Notes under the pieces: model-generated | What the model saw: only the letters and a program-made list of their open reading frames with translations | What the model was told of the DNA's origin: nothing | Databases searched by the model: none | Origin: Sulfurimonas sediminis | GTDB lineage: Bacteria > Campylobacterota > Campylobacteria > Campylobacterales > Sulfurimonadaceae | Direction of reading: 5' to 3' | DNA length: 64,000 nucleotides | NCBI RefSeq assembly: GCF_014905115.1 | Contig: NZ_CP041235.1 | Coordinates: forward strand, 124,001 to 188,000 | In this document: positions 43,631 through 52,510 of the stretch, piece by piece | Layout: each line of letters begins with the position of its first letter | Numbering within the stretch: position 1 is the first letter of the stretch | Position numbers and translations under genes: made by a program

Positions 43631-44497
43631 ATGAAAATTGCGGTAGTAGGCTTAGGGGGTGTCGGGGGATATCTGGCAGCTTCATTTGCAAAAAGTGGTT
43701 TGGATGTTGTAGGTTTTGCAAGAGGAGAACATTTGAATGCTATCCAAAAGTCTGGTATTACAATCAAAGAAGATGACAAAGAGTGGCATACCTCTTTACA
43801 TGTAATGGCTCTTGAAGAAGCAGAGGGGTATTTTGATGTGGTGTTTTTTTGTGTCAAGAGTTATGATTTAGCCGTTACATGTAAAGCCTTTGCAAAGCAT
43901 ACAGACGAAAAGAGCATAATACTTTCTTTTGCAAACGGTGTGAACAATGGCGATATTTTACGACAATGTTGTGATGCCAGAGTCCTGGATGCCTGTGTCT
44001 ATATTCTTGCGCACAGAGAAGCTCCCGGCATAATTCGTAAAAAAGGCAAAGTTTTTGCGGCACTCTTTGGCGGAGAAGATGCATCGACTGTTCAAAGTGT
44101 GGCAGATATATTTCAAAAAGTCGGCCTGCGTTACAAAACACCGCAAAATATCAAAGAGGCCTTGTATAAAAAATATATATTTATCAGTGCATTTGCGACA
44201 TTGACTTCTTATTATAATGAAACGATAGGAGCAATTTATGAAAAGCATTACGAAGAGGCAAAAAAACTTTTAACAGAGATTGCGGAGTTTGCCAAAGAAA
44301 AAGAAGGCATAGATTTGTTTGATGAGGTGCAAAAATCATTAGATACAGCCGCCAAAGTACCCTATGACTCATCTACTTCAATGGCGCTTGATTTTAAAAA
44401 TGCTCATAAAACTGAACTTGAGAGTTTAAGCGGATATGTTCAAAAGCCTTTTATGCAAAAACTTTATAATGAACTAAAAAAGAGAGTAAAAGAATGA
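43631..44497 (+). CDS. Ketopantoate reductase-family protein (PanE/ApbA)
   Basis: The 288-residue protein starts with an NADP-binding KIAVVGLGGVGGYLAASFAKSG and has VVFFCVKSYDLAVTCKAF and LSFANGVNNGDIL, the usual PanE order; the C-terminal helical domain holds KKYIFISAFATLTSYY with the catalytic Lys region. PanE reduces 2-dehydropantoate to pantoate for coenzyme A. Paralogues of other specificity exist. It overlaps msrA by 4 bases, and its leader is the inverted repeat. Confidence 0.85.
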   Translation: MKIAVVGLGGVGGYLAASFAKSGLDVVGFARGEHLNAIQKSGITIKEDDKEWHTSLHVMALEEAEGYFDVVFFCVKSYDLAVTCKAFAKHTDEKSIILSFANGVNNGDILRQCCDARVLDACVYILAHREAPGIIRKKGKVFAALFGGEDASTVQSVADIFQKVGLRYKTPQNIKEALYKKYIFISAFATLTSYYNETIGAIYEKHYEEAKKLLTEIAEFAKEKEGIDLFDEVQKSLDTAAKVPYDSSTSMALDFKNAHKTELESLSGYVQKPFMQKLYNELKKRVKE

Positions 44498-45021
44498 AAA
44501 AAGAAAGAATTGTATTAGGCGGCGGGTGTTTTTGGTGTATAGAAGCGGTATACAGAAATGTCAAAGGTGTGTTGTCTGCAGTGAGCGGCTATGCCGGAGG
44601 CGCAAGAGCCAATCCGACATATGAGAATGTCTGCTCAGGTGCAACAGGACATGCAGAGGTTGTGGATATAACATATGATGCAGATGTTATCAGTCTGAGT
44701 GAAATTTTGGATATATTTTTTGAAATTCATGACCCGACTACGCTTAATGCTCAGGGTGCAGACAAAGGAACACAGTACCGTTCTGTCATCTATTATGCCG
44801 ATGAAGAACAAAAAAATGTGATAGAAGAGTCCATAGCAAAGCACCAGCAAAATTTTTCAGACAAAATAGTAACAGAGGTCAGTCCGCTTCCTGAAGTCTA
44901 TCCGGCGGAGCCATATCATCAGAACTATTATAATCTGAATGCTTCGCAGGGCTATTGTCAGGTGGTAATTGCACCTAAACTGCAAAAATTTATGACAAAG
45001 TTTCCTGACAAATTAGCCTAA
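44494..45021 (+). CDS. msrA: Peptide-methionine (S)-S-oxide reductase
   Basis: The 175-residue enzyme repairs oxidised methionine. The catalytic Cys is in the signature LGGGCFWCIEAVYRNVKGV (Cys13), followed by VSGYAGGARANPTYENVCSG, TGHAEVVDITYD and EPYHQNYYNLN. A resolving Cys may be in QGYCQVVI near the end. No MsrB domain is fused. It starts in the ATGA of panE. Confidence 0.95.
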   Translation: MKKERIVLGGGCFWCIEAVYRNVKGVLSAVSGYAGGARANPTYENVCSGATGHAEVVDITYDADVISLSEILDIFFEIHDPTTLNAQGADKGTQYRSVIYYADEEQKNVIEESIAKHQQNFSDKIVTEVSPLPEVYPAEPYHQNYYNLNASQGYCQVVIAPKLQKFMTKFPDKLA

Positions 45022-45084
45022 ATGTGATAAACTATGCTTAAGTTTGCTTTGGGATGGTAATAGATTATCATAGAGGTGTTTTTT

Positions 45085-46041
45085 ATGGAAAAAATATATG
45101 AATTGGCTATAGTAGGTGCAGGCCCTGCTGGAATTGCCACTGCAGTGGAGAGTTATCTTCAGGGTGTCTGTGATATTGTGTTGCTTGAAAAAGACACAAA
45201 TCACAACTCGACTATTCGTAAGTATTACAAAGAAAACAAACGTGTTGATTTGGAATGGAAAGGGCAAAAAGTCGAACTCAACGGTCGTATACATTTTATA
45301 GACGGTACCAAAGAGACGACACTCGATTTTTTCGATGAAATTTTAGAGGAGCATCTTGTAGAGTTACAGACTCAGGTTGAAGTACAGTCTATAGAAAAAA
45401 AAGAGGACTGTTTTGAAGTCCATATGGCAGGCAAGAGCATCAAAGCCAAAAATGTAGTTGTAACCATCGGACGTATGGGCAAACCAAACAAACCAAGCTA
45501 TAAAATTCCTCCAAGCATACGCAAAAAAGTAAATTATACAACAGATGAATGCTCAGAGGGAGAAAAGATTCTTGTTGTGGGAGGCGGTGACAGTGCTGTA
45601 GAGTACGCAGTTGATTTAAGCCAAAACAATGATGTCACAATCTGTTACAGACGCGAGAGTTTTCGACGGGCAAATCCTACAAACCAGAGCAATATAGCAG
45701 ATGCCATTGCCCATGGAGATGTGCGTCCGCTTTTGGGTATGAATATAAACGGACTCGAGGATGACAACGGCAGAGTCAGAGTACTTTTCAGTGAAAAAGA
45801 GCCTGAAAGTTTTGACAGAGTTATCTATGCCATAGGTGGAACAACGCCAAGTGCCTTTTTGGCAAGTTCTGGTATAGAAGAAAAAGACGGAAAGCCTGTG
45901 CATGACGAGCATTACGAAACAAATGTCAAAGGACTTTTTGTAGCAGGAGACATTACCCAGGAGAGCGGTGGCAGCATTGCGCTTGGGCTCAATCACGGCT
46001 ATGATATTGCCAGATATATCAAAGGAAAAAGTGAAGTCTAG
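45085..46041 (+). CDS. YpdA-like NAD(P)/FAD-dependent oxidoreductase
   Basis: I start at the ATG at 45085 (MEKIYELAIVGAGPAG), which has AGAGG 8 bases upstream. The 318-residue protein has the FAD fold AIVGAGPAGIATAVESYLQG, the NAD(P) fold ILVVGGGDSAVEYAVDLSQ and the closing LFVAGDITQESGGSIALGL. This is the thioredoxin reductase-like plan without the CxxC pair, as in YpdA/bacilliredoxin reductases and ferredoxin-NADP reductases. With msrA next door a thiol-redox role is plausible; the electron acceptor is unknown. Confidence 0.8.
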   Translation: MEKIYELAIVGAGPAGIATAVESYLQGVCDIVLLEKDTNHNSTIRKYYKENKRVDLEWKGQKVELNGRIHFIDGTKETTLDFFDEILEEHLVELQTQVEVQSIEKKEDCFEVHMAGKSIKAKNVVVTIGRMGKPNKPSYKIPPSIRKKVNYTTDECSEGEKILVVGGGDSAVEYAVDLSQNNDVTICYRRESFRRANPTNQSNIADAIAHGDVRPLLGMNINGLEDDNGRVRVLFSEKEPESFDRVIYAIGGTTPSAFLASSGIEEKDGKPVHDEHYETNVKGLFVAGDITQESGGSIALGLNHGYDIARYIKGKSEV

Positions 46042-47195
46042 TCTTTTGCTTTTCGCATTTTATAAATATGTATCAATTTGATAACAATCATGATACTGAT
46101 GACCTGAAACAGTGCGGCCAAAATAAAAGCATAATAGTGCAGCTGATCAATGGAGTTGGCGGTATATGCCAGAGTGGCCATCGCAATAAGCAGGGTCAAA
46201 GGCATAGAGTGAGAAAGTCCAAAAAGAATGGTGTCAATAAAACCGAGTTCTTTGATAAATACCAAAGAGGCAAGAAGCCGCATCAAAATCATAACCACAG
46301 TGATGATGACAGCCTCTCGTATGAGTCCGTTGATCCAGAGGGCGTTGAGGTCAAAAGAGCTCCCGATATGAATGAAAAAGATAGGGATTAAAAAACCAAA
46401 TCCGAAAGAGGCAAGTTTTTCAGGCAGTTCGTGTTTGTGTTCAAAGAAAGTCGGAATAAATATACCGGCTAGAAATGCTCCAAAGGCAAGTTCAAGATGT
46501 AAAAAAAGCATAGCGCCTATCAGAAGAAAAAAGATTCCCATAGAGAGACGGATATCCTGCTCTTTGTTGTCGTTGTGGGGCATAAGGGCAATCGCAACCT
46601 TAGGAAACCACCAAAATATAAGCTGCATAGAGCGAAAAAGAAGAAACATAAAAAGCAAAAATGCTAAAAGTGCCATGATTGTCTGAAAAAGTCCCAACCC
46701 AAAACCAGACTTCAGAGCTGCAGAACTTATGGTAAGTATGACGATACTTGCCACCTCACCTATGCCTCCGACTGTCATGGAAAGAGTAATCCAGAGTGTT
46801 TTTCCATACTCTTTGGCCAGTGTAGCGACAAGCCCGACAGAGATGAGGGGTAACAAAACAATAAAGATTTTTCCCAAATCAAACTGTACGGAAAAAGTGA
46901 TGGAGAATCCATAAAGTACTGCAAGATATACAACAACTTTTTTCATAACAGAGACAGGTGTTTTGAGTACATTTTTTAAATTGATCTCTGTTCCTGCAAT
47001 AAACATCAGATATAAAAATCCAAATTCAGCGACTAAATCAAAAAGATGCTCATCATGCAAGAAGCCTACATATCCCAAAAGAGAACCTAAAATAATCTCA
47101 ATTGGTGTTGTAGGAAGTCGTAAAATCTTGGCAAAAAACGGAGAAAAAATGATGATAAGCGATATGGTAATAATGAGTACAATATTATCAGTCAT
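46038..47195 (-). CDS. CPA2-type cation:proton antiporter
   Basis: The 385-residue protein has 11-12 hydrophobic segments and the Na+/H+ exchanger pattern: PTTPIEIILGSLLGYVGFL in TM2, EFGFLYLMFIAGTEINLK in TM3, and FLIPIFFIHIGSSFDLN late. No TrkA/RCK domain is attached, so it is a short KefB-like or NapA-like member. I start at the ATG at 47195, with GGAGAG upstream. It is convergent with the oxidoreductase gene (4-base overlap). Confidence 0.87.
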   Translation of the reverse strand: MTDNIVLIITISLIIIFSPFFAKILRLPTTPIEIILGSLLGYVGFLHDEHLFDLVAEFGFLYLMFIAGTEINLKNVLKTPVSVMKKVVVYLAVLYGFSITFSVQFDLGKIFIVLLPLISVGLVATLAKEYGKTLWITLSMTVGGIGEVASIVILTISSAALKSGFGLGLFQTIMALLAFLLFMFLLFRSMQLIFWWFPKVAIALMPHNDNKEQDIRLSMGIFFLLIGAMLFLHLELAFGAFLAGIFIPTFFEHKHELPEKLASFGFGFLIPIFFIHIGSSFDLNALWINGLIREAVIITVVMILMRLLASLVFIKELGFIDTILFGLSHSMPLTLLIAMATLAYTANSIDQLHYYAFILAALFQVISIMIVIKLIHIYKMRKAKD

Positions 47196-47213
47196 CAATC
47201 TCTCCTGAATACT

Positions 47214-48074
47214 TTAGTTGACGCTTTTGGCTACATCAAGACCAAGTGACTGCAACATTGCCAGATCCTGACTCATAACACGTCCTTTTGTTGTCAGATA
47301 ATTTCCGATGACGATAGAATTCGCTCCGTTTTCAAAAATTTCTGCCTGACGCTCTTGAAACATAAGTTCACGACCGCCGGCAACCATGATCCTCTCGGCA
47401 TCACAGAGTGTTTCACGTGTCAGCCTGATGAGTGCGAGTGCTTCATCCGCTGTTAAAGGGTTTGGTTCAAGTTCCAGTGCGGGGTTGTGGTGATAAAAAT
47501 TAATAGGCACCGAAGTAGGGTTGAGTGATTTGAGTGATTTGAGCATGGAAATTCTGTCTTCTTGTGATTCACCAAGCCCGAAAATTCCACCGCTGATAAG
47601 TACCAAACCGGCTTCATTGACATTTTGGCAGGTTTCATAGCGTTCACTCCAGGGATGGGTTGTACAAATCTGCGGATAAAAGGCTTCGCTTGTCTCAAGG
47701 TTGTGATTATAGGCTTTGATGCCTGCTTCTTTGAGTGTCAGGAGTTGTTCGACACTTGCTGTGCCGTTACAGGCAATGAGGCGTAACTCAGGGGCTGCTT
47801 TTTGTACCTCTTTGGCCACATCACAGACAAATTTAAGTGTTTTGTCCGTCAACCCTTTGTCTGCTGTTACAAGACAAAACCCAAGTGCACCGTTGTCTCT
47901 TGCCATTATTGCTTCTTGGCAGATGGCATCCATAGGCTTTTGTTTGTAACGCTCAATATCTGCTTTATATCGTACACTTTGCGAACAAAACTTGCAATCC
48001 TCTTTACATGTACCGCTGTTGATATTACAAATGGAACATAAAAATATTTTTTCACTCACTTTTTTGCCTTTCAT
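47214..48074 (-). CDS. bioB: Biotin synthase
   Basis: The 286-residue radical SAM enzyme inserts sulfur into dethiobiotin. The cluster motif is CKEDCKFCSQS (about residues 23-33), and TADKGLTDKTLKFV, YNHNLETSEAFYPQI and SGGIFGLGESQEDRI follow. It is shorter than E. coli BioB (346), at the C-terminus, as is usual in Campylobacterota. Start choice is open: the ATG at 48074 overlaps the upstream gene, or the GTG at 48059 (SEKIFLCSICN). Confidence 0.9.
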   Translation of the reverse strand: MKGKKVSEKIFLCSICNINSGTCKEDCKFCSQSVRYKADIERYKQKPMDAICQEAIMARDNGALGFCLVTADKGLTDKTLKFVCDVAKEVQKAAPELRLIACNGTASVEQLLTLKEAGIKAYNHNLETSEAFYPQICTTHPWSERYETCQNVNEAGLVLISGGIFGLGESQEDRISMLKSLKSLNPTSVPINFYHHNPALELEPNPLTADEALALIRLTRETLCDAERIMVAGGRELMFQERQAEIFENGANSIVIGNYLTTKGRVMSQDLAMLQSLGLDVAKSVN

Positions 48075-48579
48075 AAGAAAAAGTTTTTGTGAGCATATAC
48101 TGCTCTTGTTTTTCTTTTTGTGTATAGTATTTTACTATAAATTTTTCTTCTAAAACTTCAAGCATAGCACATTCTGAAATCGGCTTGTTTCTCGCACACA
48201 CTTCACCGGGGTTTAAAAAGAGCGTGCCCCCTGCAAACTCGACTTCAAACTGATGTGTATGTCCAAAGATGACAACTTCGGCATCTCTGCTCATATAAAA
48301 GGGCAGGTGCATCAACTTGAATTTTGTATTTGAGAGTTTAAAATAGTAGGGTTCCTGGACCAAATGGTACTTGTTATGATATGTAACCAAATGGGCATCA
48401 TTGTTTCCATAGACGGCTATATATTTTTTTTTGCATGCTTCAAGCAGGTCCAGCACTTCTTTTTCGACAATATCTCCGGCATGTATAATAAACTCAGCCC
48501 CGTTTTGCACAAGAAAATCAAGGGCAGTTTTTGCCTTTTTGACCTTTTTATGGGTATCGGAGAGTATGCCTATTTTCAA
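48052..48579 (-). CDS. YfcE/MJ0936-family metallophosphoesterase
   Basis: The 175-residue protein shows the calcineurin-like metal motifs in order: KIGILSDTH, FIIHAGDIVEKEVL, VYGNNDAHL, and VIFGHTHQFEVEFAGGTLFLNPGEV. Relatives are Mn2+-dependent phosphodiesterases of unclear natural substrate. The last 25 residues overlap the bioB start. The pairing with bioB gives no clear functional hint. Confidence 0.88.
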   Translation of the reverse strand: MKIGILSDTHKKVKKAKTALDFLVQNGAEFIIHAGDIVEKEVLDLLEACKKKYIAVYGNNDAHLVTYHNKYHLVQEPYYFKLSNTKFKLMHLPFYMSRDAEVVIFGHTHQFEVEFAGGTLFLNPGEVCARNKPISECAMLEVLEEKFIVKYYTQKEKQEQYMLTKTFSYERQKSE

Positions 48580-48617
48580 TTTTTTATCCTCTGCTTCTGT
48601 AGTTTTCCTGCCACTTT

Positions 48618-48817
48618 CGCCCGCACTGCAGAAAAGAATTTAGTTTTTCTCACAAGTTACGCTTTAGCGTTAAAAGTACGGGTTCCAAACAAAAGCATCT
48701 TCCACTTTCTCGGAATCGGTACTTCAGTGCCGACTGTTACAACTCTCCTGCCACGCTCAGCCCAGACTAAAGTCTGGGTTCCGTAACTTTTTTGGAATCG
48801 GTACTTTAGTGCCGACT
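48618..48817. repeat. Dispersed intergenic repeat, copy 5 (compound)
   Basis: The first part repeats the copy 3 order: CGCCCGCACTGCAGAAAA, AAAAGTACGGGTTCC, AACAAAAGCATCTTCCA and GGAATCGGTACTTCAGTGCC. A perfect hairpin, CCCAGACT-aa-AGTCTGGG (48761-48778), follows, then another GGAATCGGTACTTTAGTGCC. It lies between the 5' end of the phosphoesterase gene and the 3' end of topA. Confidence 0.88.
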
Positions 48818-48827
48818 TAGATGGTTT

Positions 48828-51059
48828 TTATGCTTTGTCTATCTCTTCACGAGGTGTACGCGCTTTACACTTCACACACTCATACACTTCTTTGTTCCTG
48901 TAGGTACGAGGCGCTAGCACACCTTTACATCCTTTCTCTTTACACTTGATTGTTGTCGGCTCAAACTTTGAGATAAATTTACAATCAGGGTAATTTTCAC
49001 ACCCCCAAAAAGGGCCTCGGCGTGAGTTTTTCAGGCTGATTTTTCCGCCACAGTCAGGACAAGGGGTCTCACTCACCTTCTCTTCAATATTGATGCTTTT
49101 TGTATTTTTACACTCAGGATAGTTTGAACATGCAAGAAATTTTCCGTTACGACCGTTTTTTTCTATCATGTCCGCACCACATTTGTCACACTTTTCATCG
49201 GCCGTTGTCTCTTTTTTCTCTATCGCGTTGCCCTCTTCGTCACACTGCTCTGTGTATTTACATTTTGGAAAACCGCTGCAGGCGATGAAGTTTCCAAAGC
49301 GTCCGCTTCTAAGAAGTAACTCATGCTCCCCGCATTTAGGGCAGGTACGTCCAAGCGGTTTGGCAAGTTTGAGTGAGACAATGTTTTCTTTGCCCGCTTC
49401 AATCTGTTTCATAAATTTTTCATAAAACTCAAGGAGCAGTTTCTGCCAGTCTACTTTGCCTTCGGCAATCTCATCGAGTTCTTCTTCCATCTCCGCTGTA
49501 AAGTTAATATCTACAATGTTTGGAAAGTTTTTCTCCAAAATTTCTGTCACGGTAAAAGCGATTTCTGTCGGAATAATCTGCTTTTTCTCTATAGTCACAT
49601 AGGTTCGGTTGGAAAGTGTTGCAATCGTCGGTGCATAGGTCGATGGACGTCCGACTCCCTCAGATTCGAGTTTTTTGATCAGACTCGCTTCAGAGTAACG
49701 TGATGGCGGTTCTGTAAAGTGCTGCTCGGGTTTTACACTTTGAATTTCAGCTTTGTCCCCCTCTTTTAAAGTAGGTAAAAGTTTGTCTTTGTCTTCTGCT
49801 CCTGTGACCGCATAAAAACCGTCAAAAATGAGTTTTCGTCCGCTTGCACGGAACTCGTTTTCATTGCCTTTAAAGATGATACTTTGCTGTTCAAAAAGCG
49901 CATCTTCCATCTGACATGCCATAAAACGCTCATAAATCAAACGATAAAGTTTAATCTCATCAGCTTTTAAAAACTTTTGTGCCACTTCGGGTGTAAACTG
50001 CAACATTGTAGGGCGAATGGCTTCGTGAGCCTCCTGTGCGCCTTTTGATTTTTTCGTATAAATCTTTGGTTCTTTTGGCAGATATTTCTTGCCGTAACGG
50101 CTCTCAATAATACCTCGGACTGCACCCACAGCTTCTTGTGCGAGGTTGAGTGAATCGGTTCTCATATAGGTAATGACCCCTGAAGTCCCGTCTGGAGTTT
50201 TGACACCTTCATAGAGAGTTTGCGCGATCATCATGGTTCTTTTTGGAGTAAATCCAAGTTTGCTTGATGCTGCTTGTTGGAGCGTTGAAGTCATAAACGG
50301 TGGCGGTGTAGCACTTTTTCTTTGCTTTGTCTCAATTTTTGCAATTGTGAAATCGTCATTTTTGACACTTTGGGTAATTGCCTCTGCCTGTTCTTTGTTC
50401 TCTATGGAGAGTTTGGAGATTTTTTGCTCTTTGTGTTTGATAAGATTGGCTTCGATATTTGGCTTGAAAAGCGTGTCAATTGTCCAGTATTCCTGAGGAA
50501 CAAAGGCTTTGATTTCGCGTTCACGGTCCACGACAAGTTTGAGTGTCGAGCTTTGCACACGCCCGCCGCTTAAGCCTTTTTGGATTTTTGAAGCCAGCAG
50601 AGGCGAGAGCTTGTAACCGACGATGCGGTCAAGCAGACGACGAGCCTGCTGGGCATTGACCATGTCCATATCGATTTTTCTTGCATTGTCAAGGGCATGT
50701 TTTATTGCTGTTTTTGTAATTTCGTGAAAGACGATACGCGGGAGTGTTTCGGGGTCTTTTTTGATGGCATGGGCAATATGCCACCCAATTGCTTCTCCCT
50801 CACGGTCCTCATCGGTCGCGATATAAATCGTGTCAGCTTTTTTGGCTTTTTCTTTAATCTCTTTGACAGTTGGCGCATTTTCTTTGGCGACAGAGTATTT
50901 TGGAATGATTTCGTGAGTTTCTTCATCTATCGTAATACCAAAACGGGATTTTGGCAAATCTCGGATGTGTCCTTTGGAGGCAATAACATCATAGTTTTTG
51001 CCTAAAAAGTTCTTGATAGTACGGGCTTTTGCGGGTGATTCGACGATTATTAAGTTCAA
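48828..51059 (-). CDS. topA: DNA topoisomerase I
   Basis: The 743-residue type IA enzyme relaxes negative supercoils. It has the TOPRIM domain at the start (LIIVESPAKARTIKNFLG; IYIATDEDREGEAIGWH), the active-site Tyr in ITYMRTDSLNLA (about residue 297), and EGVGRPSTYAPTIATL. At the C-terminus are four cysteine clusters, opening CPKCGEHEL, CDKCGADM, CPDCGGKI and CKEKGCKGV. Normal length for the family in this phylum. Confidence 0.96.
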   Translation of the reverse strand: MNLIIVESPAKARTIKNFLGKNYDVIASKGHIRDLPKSRFGITIDEETHEIIPKYSVAKENAPTVKEIKEKAKKADTIYIATDEDREGEAIGWHIAHAIKKDPETLPRIVFHEITKTAIKHALDNARKIDMDMVNAQQARRLLDRIVGYKLSPLLASKIQKGLSGGRVQSSTLKLVVDREREIKAFVPQEYWTIDTLFKPNIEANLIKHKEQKISKLSIENKEQAEAITQSVKNDDFTIAKIETKQRKSATPPPFMTSTLQQAASSKLGFTPKRTMMIAQTLYEGVKTPDGTSGVITYMRTDSLNLAQEAVGAVRGIIESRYGKKYLPKEPKIYTKKSKGAQEAHEAIRPTMLQFTPEVAQKFLKADEIKLYRLIYERFMACQMEDALFEQQSIIFKGNENEFRASGRKLIFDGFYAVTGAEDKDKLLPTLKEGDKAEIQSVKPEQHFTEPPSRYSEASLIKKLESEGVGRPSTYAPTIATLSNRTYVTIEKKQIIPTEIAFTVTEILEKNFPNIVDINFTAEMEEELDEIAEGKVDWQKLLLEFYEKFMKQIEAGKENIVSLKLAKPLGRTCPKCGEHELLLRSGRFGNFIACSGFPKCKYTEQCDEEGNAIEKKETTADEKCDKCGADMIEKNGRNGKFLACSNYPECKNTKSINIEEKVSETPCPDCGGKISLKNSRRGPFWGCENYPDCKFISKFEPTTIKCKEKGCKGVLAPRTYRNKEVYECVKCKARTPREEIDKA

Positions 51060-51134
51060 ATAGTTTTCCTATATATAGTATAGTGATTTGGTTTTTGGTT
51101 TTGGAAGTGTAGCGAAAAAAAATAAAGAGATATT

Positions 51135-51470
51135 TTAAAGTTCTAAAAGTGCTTTAAGCCCTTGTTCAATTTTTTGTAATTCCTGTGTGCTCGTGATGCC
51201 TAAAGAACCGAGTACTCTTTTGTATGAAATACCTCGAATCTGTTCAACCATAACTTCACAATCTTTTTCTAATTTTTCTCGTGTTGGAAGAAAAACTCTA
51301 AACAGTCCTTCGCCTAATAGATTGGTTGTGCATGGCAAAACAGTCAGTAGTTCTAAAATTTCATTGACTTCAGTTGACGAGATGACAACGCAAGGTCTGA
51401 TTTTTCCTGCTTCATTGTTTTTTTGTGGGTTTAAGTTTACAAGAATTATCTCTCCTCTTTTATACATCAT
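51135..51470 (-). CDS. MazF/PemK-type mRNA interferase toxin
   Basis: The 111-residue protein has the MazF fold pattern: KRGEIILVNLNPQKNNEAGKIRPCVVIS at the start, with the conserved RP-VV-S segment, then LTVLPCTTNLLG. MazF toxins cut free mRNA at short motifs. It overlaps its antitoxin gene by 11 bases. It is one of two such modules in tandem; the second toxin is only distantly similar, so they are not a recent duplication. Confidence 0.85.
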   Translation of the reverse strand: MMYKRGEIILVNLNPQKNNEAGKIRPCVVISSTEVNEILELLTVLPCTTNLLGEGLFRVFLPTREKLEKDCEVMVEQIRGISYKRVLGSLGITSTQELQKIEQGLKALLEL

Positions 51471-51729
51471 CTAATCCGTCACTAAGGGTAGCATCAAGTA
51501 GGGCATGTTCAGTAAATGCACTCTTTTTAATCCTTTTTGCTTCTTTAGCCAAATCAGATTCTTTGTTGTTGTTCCATTTGTTTTCAATTGTTTTAAGTTT
51601 TATGTATTTTTCATAATCCATAACAACTACAAAAGGCTTGTCACGTTTGGTGATAAGAATGTCATCACGCAGTGCTTCTTGTAATCTTGTCGAGTTTTGC
51701 TTGATTTCTGTTGCAGATATAGTATGCAT
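51460..51729 (-). CDS. Phd/YefM-type antitoxin
   Basis: I start at the ATG at 51729 (MHTISATEIKQNSTRLQEAL), with AAAGGA upstream, giving 89 residues. The N-terminal segment, plus DDILITKRDKPFVVVMDYEKYIKL, is the Phd/YefM DNA-binding fold. The C-terminal region (EHALLDATLSDGLDDV) is acidic and would bind the toxin. Partnering with a MazF-type toxin is unusual for Phd proteins, which more often pair with Doc or YoeB. Confidence 0.8.
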   Translation of the reverse strand: MHTISATEIKQNSTRLQEALRDDILITKRDKPFVVVMDYEKYIKLKTIENKWNNNKESDLAKEAKRIKKSAFTEHALLDATLSDGLDDV

Positions 51730-51767
51730 AATGTTCCTTTTGTCTGTTTGGGTTATTATAGCCAACA

Positions 51768-52079
51768 TTAACTAAAATCAAGAAGGATTTTTACCTGTTC
51801 TTCTACTTCATAAAGCTCTTGTTGTGTAAGTGTTGCTATGGCTTGTGTAGCAAGTCTATTGATATCTATCGTTCTGATTTGATCACAGAGTATCTCTGAT
51901 GTCTGTTGGAGTTTTTCCCTTTTTTTAAGCCTGTAGCGAAGTGGATAGCTGTTATCTATGAGTTGCGTAGTCAACGGTAAAATGGTGACGGTAGTATGCT
52001 GTGTAGCATTGAGTAAATCTGTCTGGATGATGAGAACAGGTCTTGTTTTTGCAAGGTAGACGGAACCCCGTTTAAACAT
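51768..52079 (-). CDS. MazF/PemK-type mRNA interferase toxin, second module
   Basis: The 103-residue protein starts FKRGSVYLAKTRPVLIIQTDLLN, a compact MazF opening lacking the usual loop before RPVLI, and continues TVTILPLTTQLID and CDQIRTIDINRL. These are the PemK core strands. It overlaps its ribbon-helix-helix antitoxin gene by 8 bases and ends 38 bases before the next module. Confidence 0.82.
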   Translation of the reverse strand: MFKRGSVYLAKTRPVLIIQTDLLNATQHTTVTILPLTTQLIDNSYPLRYRLKKREKLQQTSEILCDQIRTIDINRLATQAIATLTQQELYEVEEQVKILLDFS

Positions 52080-52314
52080 TTTCTAACCCGTCATTATCAG
52101 TAATGGAAAACTCTTGGCTTATGGAAGCATTGGATTGGCGGACATTGAGCGCTGCTTGTTTGATCTGTTCTTTGAGTTGTTCTTTTTTGATGTGATTTTC
52201 ATACGCTTTAATGGAACGGCGGATCAGCTCACTCTTTGTAAGGTGTAGATTTTTTGCAAGTTGTGTAACATGCTCAAAAAAAGTATCGTCTGTTTTGAGT
52301 GTAATAGTTTTCAT
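52072..52314 (-). CDS. Ribbon-helix-helix antitoxin of the second MazF-type module
   Basis: The 80-residue protein begins KTITLKTDDTFFEHVTQLAK and HLTKSELIRRSIKAYE, a standard ribbon-helix-helix domain, then an acidic/polar tail (EFSITDNDGLENV) for toxin binding. It is the first gene of the four-gene toxin-antitoxin string, transcribed away from flaA. It would repress its own promoter in the flaA intergenic region. Confidence 0.82.
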   Translation of the reverse strand: MKTITLKTDDTFFEHVTQLAKNLHLTKSELIRRSIKAYENHIKKEQLKEQIKQAALNVRQSNASISQEFSITDNDGLENV

Positions 52315-52402
52315 ATTTTAGCTCCAATTTAATTGTTTTGGTATTACTATTTTACTTAAAATAAAAAAAGGTGTCAAGTTGTGTAAATTTTACAAAATTT
52401 TC

Positions 52403-52429
52403 TAAAGTTATTTTTTTTGTTGACGATAT
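52403..52429 (+). promoter_or_regulatory. Sigma-28 (FliA) promoter of flaA
   Basis: TAAAG (52403-52407) and CGATAT (52424-52429) are 16 bases apart across a T-rich spacer, matching the Campylobacter/Helicobacter FliA pattern (TAAA...CGATAT). The flaA ribosome-binding site AAAGGA lies about 75 bases further. Late flagellar genes in this phylum are normally read by sigma-28 after FlgM release. Confidence 0.8.
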
Positions 52430-52510
52430 TGTTACAGTCTCAAGGCAAGGATGTCTCAAGAGAACAAAAAAACTAAGAGCGATAGGCTCTTCCATAGAAA
52501 AGGATTTATT

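Noticed and set aside
52451-52510. Longer flagellin start with 20 extra residues
   Set aside because: The conserved flagellin N-terminus begins at 52511 behind a proper ribosome-binding site; the upstream codons are leader sequence.
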